DNA from: Fonsecaea monophora
Taxonomy: Eukaryota > Ascomycota > Eurotiomycetes > Chaetothyriales > Herpotrichiellaceae
Reading direction: 5' to 3'
Assembly (NCBI RefSeq): GCF_001642475.1
Contig: NW_019173943.1
Coordinates: forward strand, 310,001-374,000
DNA: 64,000 bases
The first letter of the stretch is position 1. Every line of letters begins with the position of its first letter. The notes under the pieces are model-generated. The model saw nothing but the letters and a program-made list of their open reading frames with translations. It was not told the origin of the DNA and did not search any database. A program made the position numbers and the translations under genes. Positions 21,613-31,955 of the stretch are shown piece after piece.

Positions 21613-23468
21613 CATCACACACCACACAGACAGAAAGAATAGAATCGTTCTTGGCACACACTGTTCAATTGACCATGTATGTCTCTTCTCCTTTTGTTCT
21701 CCCACCTCCTATCCACCAGGGTCTGAATCCTTCAAGAGACTCAGGTTGAGCCCCGAACCAGGAGAACAATCCACTCCCAAGCCAATACCTCACCCACAGG
21801 AGCAACTCGCATTGTTTCGGGGAATCAATCCCCTGAAGCCCGGGTAAAGTCTTCTCCAGCTCAGCTTCAGGCACAAATCCCAACACCACAGAGCAAACTG
21901 CCATTGGTGGTCGTAGTTTCTGCAGATCCATGCATGCCCTCTAGCTCCTGTAAAACAGAATCCGTGCTTCAAGTCTTGAAATCATTGTCAGCCACGAAAC
22001 CTTCAGAGGCGCCACCCTACCATCTTTGGCAGTCGATTGAGTGATGATCTGCACGGACTTTAGCAAGAAACTCTCCTGAAGCCCGTAGCAGCCGTTATAT
22101 CGACTAGAGAGTCACACCGTCCATCTTTCGTATTTCTCCTTGTCCTTGAACTGTGGATGGATCATTGGTAAAAAAGAATCTCTACTCCTGTCAGTACGTG
22201 CGTAGTTTGAAGGATTCTCAGAATCAAGACAGCCATCAACAAATCCCAACCAGGACGCCTGATCGCGGCATCGGCCATTTGGTCCCGCGGCGCAAAGTCC
22301 ATCGAGCTGACGGTCCACCTAGGAGAGGACACAGTGATAGTTCGTGATAGATTGGCGATCGACTGTGATCAGTTGGGCAGATCGCAGCGTTCGTTCCAGG
22401 AGGAAGCCAATGGAATGGACGATTCAGCAAACAGCGAGCTGCAATGCATTGCTAAGCGTGCAGCAGTGCCTTGTTTGATTTCTCTGACGAGGCATCAATC
22501 TATGCCGATCTTGCCGCCAACGTTACTGGACATTGTAGGAGGTGGGCTCCTCTCGGGATTTGTTCTCCTGCATCCGCGCCCAAAGATATTGCGTGCGTGG
22601 GCTGCCAAACCCGCCAGAAGATCTTCTCAGACAGAGGGTCGGGGAGATCCAAGCCCGGCCGTGGGAATCGGTCTGTCGATCATAGTATAAGGGACAGCAC
22701 GGTGGATACCGCATCCCCCAAAGGTTCGTCCGTTTTGCGCAACACAACGAGGACGTGCTTGATGCTTCGAGAGATGGGATTTTTCCAGCAGAGCAATGGT
22801 TGGCTTGGCCGCTCCGACTACCGGAAAAGACATTTGATACAACGCACCCATGGACCTGCAATGCAGCACAAGTGGTGTGACAGTGACGAGGGGAAACTTG
22901 CAGACGCAAGTCGCAGGTAGCTTGGAGGTCGGAGGACCCGGTGTCTGACTCCGGCGCCTCCCAAGCCATGATGGACAGTTTAGGCGCATGCCACGCCCCC
23001 CGAGATTTCGATCCCCGTCGCTTGTTTGGGGGCTACGCAACCTTGCGACACCCCCTGGGTGGCTCCGTTGCTGGCCCCTAAGGCACGCCAATGCAGGTCC
23101 TTAGTGGGGTTTGAGGCGCGGCTAGTTGCTTCCCTGGGCCGCTCCCGCAGTCCAGCAGCTCCAAGTTACTTACTCGTCCCAAGCCCCTCCAACCCTCGAC
23201 TAGACTTGGGTTGTCGCATTTTCTCAAACCATTTCTGCTTCGAGCCCTTTCTTGTCACCGAGTTCACATGTCGCAGCTCCGTCCTTCCTGTCCTTCTCTA
23301 TCCTCCCGCACCTCTGGAGACGGACCGCTGTGAGATGGAAACCCCCGAATCTTGATCTTCACCGGAAAAAAACTTGCTCTCATTCGCACCCACCGAGCTC
23401 CCAACCTCGATCGCTCGCTTACCCTTATCTCTAGCGTGTCGACTCCACGAGTTGCTTCACTCGAAAAG

Positions 23469-24215
23469 ATGGCCTCGAGATCGATATCTACCGACAAGTC
23501 CCGAACTTACAGCACCTCCAACTCGTTCAGCTTGACCGTGCTCATCTCTGGCTCAGGGACGAACCTCCAAGCTCTGATTGACGCTTGCGGCCAAGCTCCT
23601 CCTTCCAAAGACAAACCAGCTCCTCGACGGCTTCTCCCCAATGCTGAAATCTCACATGTCATCTGCAATCGTCGTGAAGCCAAAGGCATTGCTCGCGCCC
23701 AAGATGCTCACATTCCGGTGACATACCACAACCTGCTCGCGTACAAGAAGAAATTCCCGGACACGGAGGCCGGGGTCACTGCTGCTCGAAACCAGTACGA
23801 CACCGACCTAGCCCAGAAGATCCTCACGCACATCCCTTGTCCAGACCTGGTGGTCTGTGCAGGCTTTATGCACATCCTGTCTCCGGTGTTCATCAACGCT
23901 CTAGCCTCCGCCAATGTGCCCATTATCAACCTCCATCCAGCATTGCCAGGCCAGTTCGACGGGGCAAATGCCATCGGACGTGCTTATGAGGCGTTTCAAA
24001 GAGGAGAAATCTCGAATACTGGCGTCATGGTCCACTACGTGACTGCTGAGGTAGATCGCGGGGCACCTGTCCTGGTCCGGGAAGTCGAGATCAAGCCTGG
24101 GGAGTCGCAGAGCGACCTGGAAGAGAGAATACATGAAACAGAATGGAAGCTGATTGTCGATGCTACAAGTCGGGTTTTGGCAGATTTGGAGGAGAAGCGC
24201 AGGCAGGAGAGTTGA
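23469..24215 (+). CDS. ADE8: Phosphoribosylglycinamide formyltransferase (GAR transformylase)
   Basis: A single exon of 248 residues from the ATG at 23469; the open frame extends upstream but has no earlier ATG. After a Ser-rich N-terminal stretch of some 20 residues the enzyme begins with VLISGSGTNLQALIDAC, the phosphate-binding start of the formyltransferase fold. ISHVICNRREAKGIARA and LVVCAGFMHILSP follow, then INLHPALPGQFDGANAIGRAY with the catalytic Asn/His and folate-binding loop, and GVMVHYVTAEVDRGAPV with the catalytic Asp. It transfers a formyl group from 10-formyl-THF to GAR in step three of purine synthesis, in the cytosol. Fungal ADE8 is monofunctional, as seen here. The N-terminal extension has some features of a mitochondrial presequence (SRSISTDKSRTYSTS), but this is weak. 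Confidence 0.95.
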   Translation: MASRSISTDKSRTYSTSNSFSLTVLISGSGTNLQALIDACGQAPPSKDKPAPRRLLPNAEISHVICNRREAKGIARAQDAHIPVTYHNLLAYKKKFPDTEAGVTAARNQYDTDLAQKILTHIPCPDLVVCAGFMHILSPVFINALASANVPIINLHPALPGQFDGANAIGRAYEAFQRGEISNTGVMVHYVTAEVDRGAPVLVREVEIKPGESQSDLEERIHETEWKLIVDATSRVLADLEEKRRQES

Positions 24216-24763
24216 GGTTGCTTGGTCTGAGGTCATTTTGGGGTACCGGCGATGAATGTCACAGGACTTATGCGACAGCGCAAGAAGGGGGCGAAGTGGT
24301 GGCCCAGGGTGGCAGGAAACGGTCGGTTCTTCGGGCCTAGCGAGGTGTTTGGGAGGCTTCTTCTTTGGACAAGTACAAGTCAAGCAACACGGAGTTGAGG
24401 TCTGGACTTCTGAAGCGGTGTTGACCCTCCACCCTCTGATTTTGCCCGACTACTAGCCAGATGGTCTTTCTCTGCAATGGTTGCCGGCAAAGGGACCAGG
24501 AGACACACGCGTTTCAGGTTTGGGCCCGACACAGCAAGTTTGACGGAAGTTTTTGATGAATGGAACAAAAGTTGGTACGCAGATTTCCGACGAGATGGTG
24601 AATGGCTCTCTCTTTCTCCTAGCTCTCTTAGATGGTCTTTTGCTATGATAGCAAATCACAGTGAAAATCTCCCAGCACCCAGTATCTGTTCGCACTTATA
24701 GAATGTTATATCCGCCCTGCAGTCTCCCTTTCCCTTGTCAGCTTCACTCGGGACAAGGAACGG

Positions 24764-24786
24764 GGCCGATTTGATCGGGATCGGCC
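24764..24786. promoter_or_regulatory. GGCCGAT inverted repeat upstream of the second PRISE gene
   Basis: GGCCGAT at 24764-24770 and ATCGGCC at 24780-24786, 9-bp spacer. The CCG/CGG triplets in symmetric arms are the kind of target bound by zinc cluster dimers. It is 161 bp upstream of the TATA run. Function is inferred. Confidence 0.45.
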
Positions 24787-24946
24787 GTGATTGAGCATTA
24801 AAGAGGCCTGGCTGAGCACATCCCACACATGTACGAATAGTCAGATCCGAGTAGTACTACGTCATTGATTCAGGATCACCATGAGACGTTGAGGGATACA
24901 TAGCTATCCACCGAGCCACTACCTTGGTACCTAGTACCATCGAGCC

Positions 24947-24957
24947 ATATATATATA
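24947..24957 (+). promoter_or_regulatory. TATA element of the second PRISE gene
   Basis: ATATATATATA followed by GAG, about 300 bp upstream of the ATG at 25261. The sharp AT run in a GC-rich flank makes a TATA box plausible, implying a long 5' leader. Confidence 0.5.
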
Positions 24958-25260
24958 GAGTGGCGATGAACCCTCCTTCCGACCCTTTTTTCTTTCAGCC
25001 AATCATCCTACAACGCCATGACCGACCCCAATGAATTAAACGCTTGACCAGACAAGACGACACAACGAGGGGTCGGCAATCCTGAATTCGGACATACCGA
25101 GCTTGTGACGCTCGTCGAGTTCCTCGGGCCCAGCGATGGGGAATGCGTATACTTGGAGAAAGGGGATAGTAGGCGATCAACATGGACCCGATCGGCCTCT
25201 ACAGGAGACACTCGTCCACTTAGCAAGCAAGGCAGGCAAGCAGGTAAGCAGGCAGGCATC

Positions 25261-26355
25261 ATGGCAAATGCAGACGAACAGATCCTGGTCACGGGCGCAA
25301 CGGGGGTGGTGGGACGCTCGGCCATGCAGTACTACGGTGAGCGGGGGTACAAGGTGATTGCCGTGTCTCGACGACGGCCGCTGAACACGTACGGGGCATC
25401 GTGGCACTCGCTGGACCTGTCGGACGAAGCGGCGTGCAAAGCGCTACTGTCGCCGTTGACGGGGATCGCGCAGATCGTCTTCGCGGCGTTGCACGAGGAA
25501 CCCAACCTGGTGGCAGGGTGGCAGGAGAAGCAGCACGTCGACCGCAACGCGCTCATGCTGCGCAACACGGTCGAGGCCGTCGCTCCCTACGCCAGGAACC
25601 TCCGCAACGTGACGATCCTGCAGGGCCCCAAGGCGTACGGGGTGCACGTGCACCCGATCCGCCACGGGGCGCGTGAGGACCGCGACGAGGACCGCTCCAT
25701 CCAAAACTTCTACTGGGCCCAGGAGGACTACCTCAAGGCGCGACAGCGGGGCCAGCCGTGGAGCTGGAACATCCTCCGCCCGTCGCTCATCATCGGCCTG
25801 AGCATCGGCGGCGCCATGAACCTCTACGCCACCATCGGCGTCTATGCCGCCGTGCTCAAGGAGCGCGGCGAACCCCTCTACTTCCCGGGCCAGGGCCAGG
25901 GCGTGTTCGAATCGACCGACGCCGACCTGATCGCCGAGGCGTGCGAATACATCCTCCTCCACAACGACACCACACAGAACCAGACCTACAACCTCACCAA
26001 CGGCGAGAGCTCCTCCCTGCGCGAAGACTGGCCCCTGATCGCCCACTCGCTCGGCATGCAGCCCGGTCCGGACAGACCGTTCGCCTTTGCGCGCGACCTC
26101 CCCTCCTTCAGCGCCGACTGGGACCTCATCCGGGAGAAGTACTCGCTCAAAGCCCCGCCCTTGGACGAGTTCCTCGGCCAGAGCGCGCAGTTTGCCGACT
26201 TTGTCTTTGCAAAGGGCGCGACGGACCCGAGTTTTATGAGTTGCATCAAGATCCGGAGGGCGGGGTTCGCGGGGACCGTCTACACGGACGATATGATTCG
26301 CAAGTGGTTTCGGTTGTATCAGGACGAGGGGTTGTTGCCGGCTGTGTCTGCTTGA
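25261..26355 (+). CDS. PRISE-like NAD(P)H-dependent enone reductase, intronless
   Basis: A single exon from ATG 25261 codes for 364 residues. The Rossmann loop is LVTGATGVVGRSAM at residue 9, and VSRRRP after beta-2 favours NADPH. ILQGPKAYGVHVHP carries the PRISE lysine. NFYWAQEDYL stands where the family has FYYxxED, so the second of the two aromatic residues is Trp. LRPSLIIGLS, ATIGVYAAVLKERGEPLYFPG and the C-terminal CIKIRRAGFAGTVYTDDMI are typical of the family. It is shorter than the paralogue at 740-2281, has none of its introns, and uses strongly GC-rich third positions, so the two diverged long ago or one arrived separately. Substrate unknown. It lies between ADE8 and the C2-domain gene, away from the reductase cluster. 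Confidence 0.87.
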   Translation: MANADEQILVTGATGVVGRSAMQYYGERGYKVIAVSRRRPLNTYGASWHSLDLSDEAACKALLSPLTGIAQIVFAALHEEPNLVAGWQEKQHVDRNALMLRNTVEAVAPYARNLRNVTILQGPKAYGVHVHPIRHGAREDRDEDRSIQNFYWAQEDYLKARQRGQPWSWNILRPSLIIGLSIGGAMNLYATIGVYAAVLKERGEPLYFPGQGQGVFESTDADLIAEACEYILLHNDTTQNQTYNLTNGESSSLREDWPLIAHSLGMQPGPDRPFAFARDLPSFSADWDLIREKYSLKAPPLDEFLGQSAQFADFVFAKGATDPSFMSCIKIRRAGFAGTVYTDDMIRKWFRLYQDEGLLPAVSA

Positions 26356-27175
26356 GATGTACTGTGTCGTGGAGAGAAGAGGGAAGTATAGGAAGCGGAA
26401 GAGGGAGTGGAACTGGGAAATGGAATACATCGTAGGTCGAGGTGGAGATGGAGGTGGGCTATCTATTTCTTACTGCATGTCATGTATGATATGTACCGTG
26501 TAGATAGGTAGTTAGGTCAACAGCACACACCCAACTCGAGACTCGCAAATGCTCCATCGGTCGAATACTACCGACTCGCCTCCCTCGTGGGATGGAGGTT
26601 AACCGCTATAGGTATCTACTGTATGTGTACGGGACGGGGCTGGAAAAAATTAGGAGCAATATAATATCAAAACCACCCATCACCACTGCTGAAAAAGGGG
26701 GTAGAAAGCTAATGACGACTTTTGCCTCAGGACAGAGATCGTCAAGAATAAAACACCAAAAGGGGTATCGCATCGCATCGCATCGCATAGCATGGCGTCA
26801 CAAACACTAGATAGACATACACCCTGTCCTGTCCTGACAAGATTATACCACGAGGGACTGAATACATAAATGTCCCTACACCCGAAGATGAGTGGTTGGT
26901 AGTTGAGTAGTTCAAAACACACGGCCCGTGCTCCCATATTCCCTTCATACCACTCACTCTGAGCGATGAGAACATGCCCAAGTGATCAGACAGACCTGGA
27001 CCCAGACTCAGACCGGGCCAGATCCAGCCGGTTATTCGCTCGCCCGCTCGCTCAAATCCTCCCAAAAGGTCCAACACAAAACACAAGCACAAATATACAG
27101 AACACCGTCTTTCGCCCCCTGAAAGCCGACATGGTCATGACTGTAACCTCAACAGTGCCGCGTTACTGCTTCTCC
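26356..27175. other. Intergenic, convergent between PRISE-like and C2-domain genes
   Basis: An 820-bp gap between two 3' ends. It contains a CATCG repeat at 26767-26793. No gene recognised. Confidence 0.5.
26767..26793 (+). repeat. ATCGC pentanucleotide repeat
   Basis: Four perfect ATCGC units followed by a degenerate ATAGC. A short microsatellite in an intergenic convergent region. Confidence 0.75.
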
Positions 27176-29126
27176 CTACTTCTCGGTCCCAGCAGCGGCC
27201 GGCTCGTTTGCAGGTACATCCTTCTCTTTACCTTTTTCTGCATCGATCCCGGTACCAGAATGATAATGCTCACCGTCGTTGCCGTCGCCGTGATGCTCGT
27301 CCCGACCTCCGCCCATAAACTTGTGCATCTCCCGCTTGTATCGGCTCTCGTGGATCTGCTCATCATCGTCCGCAGCAATCCGGGTGGCGAGATCCTCTTC
27401 ATCGCTCGAGCTCAGACTGCTCAAGCTCATATTCTGCAGGTACATGACCTGCTTGCCACCACGGGATTGCTTCTTCTTCTCCCGCTGCTCGGATTTCAGC
27501 TTCTGTTGCAGCTCCGCATCGGCCTGGCAGTCGAGCGTTCGAACTTTGAGACCAGGGAAATTTTCCGTGAGGTAGCTGCGAAGAAGGGGGAGTTTCGCCG
27601 CATTGGGCCGATACGTCCCGGAATCATTGTCAATGACGAGTTCGTAATGCCACGGTTCCCTGCTCTCAGAGGCAGCTGTGCCATTTGTCAGAGGCTGTGC
27701 GTCATGGGCTTGACTGGAGCTACCTCCGCCACTGCTGCTGCTCGTGCCGATGTTGTCTCTTTCTTCTTCCGGTGGCGTTGCTGGAGGGTGTGTCTCGTCA
27801 CTCGGATGGACGTTGTCGTCGTTCCGGTGTGCCTTTGCATGTTTGATTCTGCGAATGAAAAACTCGCCACTGAATGCGATGTAGATGCTCACGTCGCTAT
27901 GCATGGTGTGTTTACTGAGCAGATCGATCCCAAATTCCTTGCCCGTTTCTGTGAACCGGAGCTGCCCATCCAACGTCAAGACATAGGTAAAAATGCGTCC
28001 CCCCTCGTCATAATTTACCATCTCGAGGAACAGCTTCGTCATCTCGGGGCAGGGCTCTTGGAAGACACCATACTTCGTAGTTTTATCGTAGTTGTAGATA
28101 CGAGCATGTTGATGGTGCAACGCGCGATTGAGCAGGCGACCGCGAATAGTATGGGCCGTAAACATGCCGGCCACAAATGGTCTGAATTCGACGTATCGAT
28201 GATAGAGATCTGCGGGGACAGGTCCACGTAACTGCATTTGAACAGATTGGAAACTGGGAGACGGGTTAGTCGGTGGCCATTGACAAAACACTCCACGCGT
28301 GGACATACTTGTATCTCTGCACCTCTTTTCCATCTTTGCCTTGCTCTGTATTCTTCGTGCCCGCTATCCGCCCGATCAGAGGAGAGTAATGACGACTCCA
28401 AGGCAATGGGCCGATCGTGTATGCGCGACCACCGTCCTCTGCGTCTGTCCTGCCGAGATTCTCAACACTGACAATGAGGCTCCCGTTCATTTTGACTTTT
28501 CGCGAGATCAAAGCGGCGCATCCACGCAATGTGTATGCTCGTTTGCTCCCCATGCGCTTCTTCAATTGGAACTTTTGGTGGGAGAACCCCTTCCAACTCT
28601 CATCAACGTGGGGAACATCAATGTGAACATTTCCCAGTCGGTCATCGTAATCCGACGGATCCTCGTCGTATAATCTGCACTTGAGGTGGAAGCCACTGGC
28701 TGGGATGTTGCCAACAATCCACTCGGTTTCCCATTCTGGGTCCGTGTTGCGGTGGATTGTGGGTGTCCTCAACTTGAGATCAGGATCCTGCTTGTGCCTC
28801 TTGGGAAGATCCGTACGCAGAACCGCCAGGACATAGGGATCCGATGACAGAGTGCCAAAGTCGGAAAAGGGCAGATTCTCGGCCTTGTGGAATGTGATCT
28901 TGAGAGTGTACCCGGGAGGTGCCTTGGGTAGAGGCGTGTCATCGTACCCGCCAGCAGGACCGTTCTTCTCTTTCTTCTCGGAATCCGTTCCCGTGCCTCC
29001 GCGATATCTCTCCTCCAACTTCTCTGTTTTACCGACCAGCTTAGGCCCTATCTTGTCCGCCTGGGAAAGGACTCCGCCATTGCGCAGCGCGGGAATGTTG
29101 GAATCGTTGGGATCGTTCTCGGCCAT
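27176..29126 (-). CDS. C2-domain protein, fungal, 2 exons
   Basis: Exon 1 (29126-28309) and exon 2 (28253-27176) are joined over a 55-bp intron with a GACTAACC branch region, giving 631 residues. A hydrophilic start of about 70 residues leads to a C2 domain beginning YTLKITFHKAENLPFSD, with DPYVLAVLR, HRNTDPEWETEW and CRLYDEDPSDYDDRLG; the Asp residues of the Ca2+-binding loops are largely kept, so Ca2+-dependent lipid binding is plausible. The second half is a conserved fungal region (LYHRYVEFRPFVAGMF, ALHHQHARIYNYD, GRIFTYVLTLDGQLRFTETG, HTMHSDVSIYIAFSGEFFIRR). The C-terminal 200 residues are low-complexity (Ser, Gly, acidic, Lys-rich) and probably disordered. Exact role is unknown; membrane-associated signalling or trafficking is likely. 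Confidence 0.87.
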
Positions 29127-30072
29127 TGGATGTGTGGAAGGGTGTTATCACGCGTATCCGCGCCAGCATATGTTGATGACTGTATGTGACCGAGGTAAAC
29201 ACTCGTGCGCACACCCCGGAAAAACAAGGATATGGTAAATTGTACTTTGACAGTTTGGGAGAATCGAGGAGGGAGAGGAAGGAAGAGCGCAGGTCGAGGG
29301 CCAGGGATTTGTCGGCGGATAGTTTAGGAGTTTTGTATCTGGCAAAGGAAGATTTGAAGGCGCATGGATCAGCTCAGCATGGGGTGATGGTCAAGACTCG
29401 AAAGAAGGCCCCCACCACCTGTTCTTGAACTTGTCTTTGCAGGATTATGGACGATGGCAGATGGCACTATGACCCTCGTCAGCTCCAATGAAAGGACTAA
29501 AGTACTTGGGACAAGTATACAATAGACTTCTGGTTCCTCTGGAGACTTCACCCCGACTGGCACCGACTGGCCACCACCTCTCCCACCCACCCACTGACCC
29601 GCCCGCCCGTGCTACCCAACTGTGCATCAAGCAAAAAACATGGCCTCAAGCCTAGAAGCTTAAGCAAAAGCTTGGCCACCAGCCGACGATCAATTGCCAG
29701 TTTCTGGCTTTGGATGCAATGAGTGACGCGCAATCGTGAGGCCTAAGCTGTCCCCCAAAGGGAATACATCGAGATCGTGTTCCCATCAATCGTATGGAAC
29801 GACTACTGAGGTTAACTACTGTACGAGTCCAAGATGCCTTAGGGCTGGAGAGTTCATAGTCCACGATTAGGTCTTTCATTTCGGTTACTCCCTCCTGGAC
29901 CAAGCACCACCTCAGCCCCCAAGCCCCAAGAAAGCCACCAGGGGCCGGCATCAACCAGTCGAGTAAGCAGCCTAGAACAATAATCCAAGACAAAGGCTCC
30001 TTCGCTCCATGCAAATCCATTGCCGCGCCATGCAAAAACCAAACACAGAAGTTCATTACTGCCTAATTCTTC
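29127..30072. other. Intergenic, 946 bp
   Basis: This contains the promoter of the C2-domain gene and the 3' flank of CDC6. Only short frames without recognisable products are present. Confidence 0.5.
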
Positions 30073-31955
30073 TTATTCTTCAAGTAGCCTCAACAGCAAA
30101 TCCGAGCCTGGCCCCGTCAGGCTATCTCGCATCTCCTTTTCAGACACGGCGCTTACCACCTGTTTGTCGTCCATCGCTCGTCCGCTTCGAGATGGCGTGT
30201 TGGTTGGTGTCAACAAGCCAGAGCTGCGCCCAGACGCCTCCTGCACTAACCCCAAGGTTTCGAGGCTGGCAACCACGTCTCGAAATTCGGTATTTTTGAG
30301 CGGCTGTAACAGTCCATCATCACGCTTACATAGCTGAGCATACTTTTCAAACAGACTCTTGATCGTAGGAAGCCTCGATCCGGATTTGGACGGGGTGGTA
30401 TAGGGATCTCGGCGGTGTTGACGGGCTTCGGAAGCCACCAATGAGCACAGCACAGCCTTCTGTTGGAGATTCAAACCGCCCAAGCGAGAAAGAGTACCGT
30501 TGTTGAAAATGGTCGCCGCAATCTTGGCCACGTGTGCAATAGACACTTTTGGCGCCGTCTCCCAGGTAAGATGATTGAGGACTGACCGCTCATCCCTCCT
30601 GACTGGAGATGGAACAGTCTGAGTAGAGGCCACATTGGAAATCTCTTGGAGTGGTTGCTTGGTCGGCGTCACACTCTGTTCTCGACTCATCTTCAAGAGG
30701 GTTTCTTGCTCAACCTGGTCAAGTGCACGACGAACCAGACTAAAGGCCTTTCGTAGATCTCCTGTCTGAGAAGATATCTTCTTTCCTGCCAACTGAATCG
30801 CCGCGGGATGCATCAGAGGAATGGAGCCAGTGCCGTCCGCGGTTTCATTGGTTATGAGAGATCGTAGTTTATCTGAGACGATGGTAGAGATCTGTTGGGC
30901 GGAATATGGCAGGAAAGGTAGCAGTTGGGGCTTCAGATCCCTCAGCTTCAGCCGTGGCAGGAAGCGATCAGTCAAGTCCAGAGCGTTGGCAATCCCAATC
31001 AAGATGAGAGTGGATGAAGGGTGCATAGCCCATTCGAAGATGCTGTACAACATCTCGCAATCACCCCCAAGGAGTGTGTCGATTTCGTCAAGCAAGACGA
31101 GACGCATCTCAGACTTGGCCTTCTTTGTCGTGAACAATTTCGCCAAGGCAGCTTTGGATGACTTTGAGCTTCCATTGCCAGGACAAAACACCTGGCTCAA
31201 ACGCGCGAGGACTTCAGTGGAAGACTTCAAAGACACGCAATTGATCGTGGTGCTTGTGACAGATCCGGCTTGAAATTCTTGCATGATCTCCTGGACCAAG
31301 GCACTCTTACCAGTGCCAGGTGGCCCACTAACATATGTGCAGCCTCCGAGACGTGTTTCGATCGCCTTGGAGATGAAATTGGTCAATTGACGACGCTCAG
31401 CCTCCCGACCAATAATCTTTCCATTCCCGGCTTGAGTGAACAACTGTCGGGCCTGCGAGTATACATTTTGCGATCTTGCTGGTGTGGATGTCCGTGACGA
31501 TTGAGGGGTGAGAAGCCTGCCAACAAGTCGGACTCGGTGCTTGGGTGTGCTGGGAGCGGAAAGAGCGAGAGCATCCTTGAAACGAATATTGGTGGGAGTC
31601 GATACGATTGAGGGTGGAAGGTTTTCGTCTGTGTGATGGTTGGAATGTCCAATGGGCTTGGTTGTGTTTGTGTTGTTCTTTACAGGACTGTCTTGTACAG
31701 TATCATTCTTTCGTCCGTTACGACCTCCAACAAGACGAGTGTTCGATTTCCCCAACACGTTGTTCTCAGCTGCATCTTGGTATATCTCGGGCACAGAGCG
31801 TCGCGTCCGTCTTTTTGGGCTGGGAGGTGTATCTGGCCCATCTGCCAATGCATCCTGTCAGTAATATTCCCCAAGATTCAGGCGTTGGACCATTGAGACG
31901 CACCTTGTTCATCCAGAACTCGTCGAGAACGCTTTCCCAACACTGTGGCAGCCAT
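30073..31955 (-). CDS. CDC6: DNA replication licensing factor Cdc6/Cdc18
   Basis: Exon 1 (31955-31904) and exon 2 (31841-30073), joined across a 62-bp intron with a TACTGAC branch site, give 606 residues. The N-terminus starts MAATVLGKRSRRVLDEQ, containing an RxL cyclin-docking motif (RVL), and has full CDK consensus sites SPKR (25-28), SPVK (about 69) and TPAR (about 137), as expected for a protein destroyed after CDK phosphorylation. The AAA+ core has Walker A GPPGTGKSA (190-198), Walker B VLLDEIDTLL, sensor 1 IGIANALDLTDR and sensor 2 in SQTGDLRKAFSLVRRAL. A winged-helix domain follows (LNLQQKAVLCSLVASE, FRDVVASLETLGLV). Cdc6 loads the MCM helicase with ORC and Cdt1. Length and order fit Cdc6 rather than Orc1 (no BAH domain) or Orc4. 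It is divergent from the UBX gene at 32648. Confidence 0.92.

Larger units (their letters stand above)
21025..23468. other. Long intergenic region (2.4 kb) with simple repeats
   Basis: This gap separates the acyl-CoA ligase from ADE8. It holds a poly-T tract, GACA/GATA-type repeats and short open frames on both strands (for example 22471-22920 plus and 22523-22969 minus), none recognised. The last 300 bp, pyrimidine-rich, is the likely ADE8 promoter and leader. ACCTAGGT (21410-21417) is a short palindrome. Confidence 0.45.
24216..25260. promoter_or_regulatory. Intergenic region with promoter of the second PRISE gene
   Basis: About 1 kb. It contains the ADE8 3' end, a GGCCGAT inverted repeat at 24764-24786, an inverted repeat TGGTAC-CTA-GTACCA at 24925-24939 and a TATA run at 24947-24957. 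The segment 25105-25260 is open in frame with the PRISE gene but starts at GTG, so it is treated as leader. No other gene seen. Confidence 0.55.

Noticed and set aside
22471..23091. Overlapping plus and minus open frames (up to 154 codons) upstream of ADE8
   Set aside because: They overlap on both strands in several frames, which points to chance openness, and none shows a known motif.
23352..23468. In-frame N-terminal extension of ADE8
   Set aside because: The extension has no ATG, and homology starts after the ATG at 23469.
25444..26430. Minus-strand open frame of 328 codons opposite the second PRISE gene
   Set aside because: It mirrors the GC-rich third positions of the sense gene, has no recognised domain and is Arg/Val/Asp-biased as antisense shadows are.
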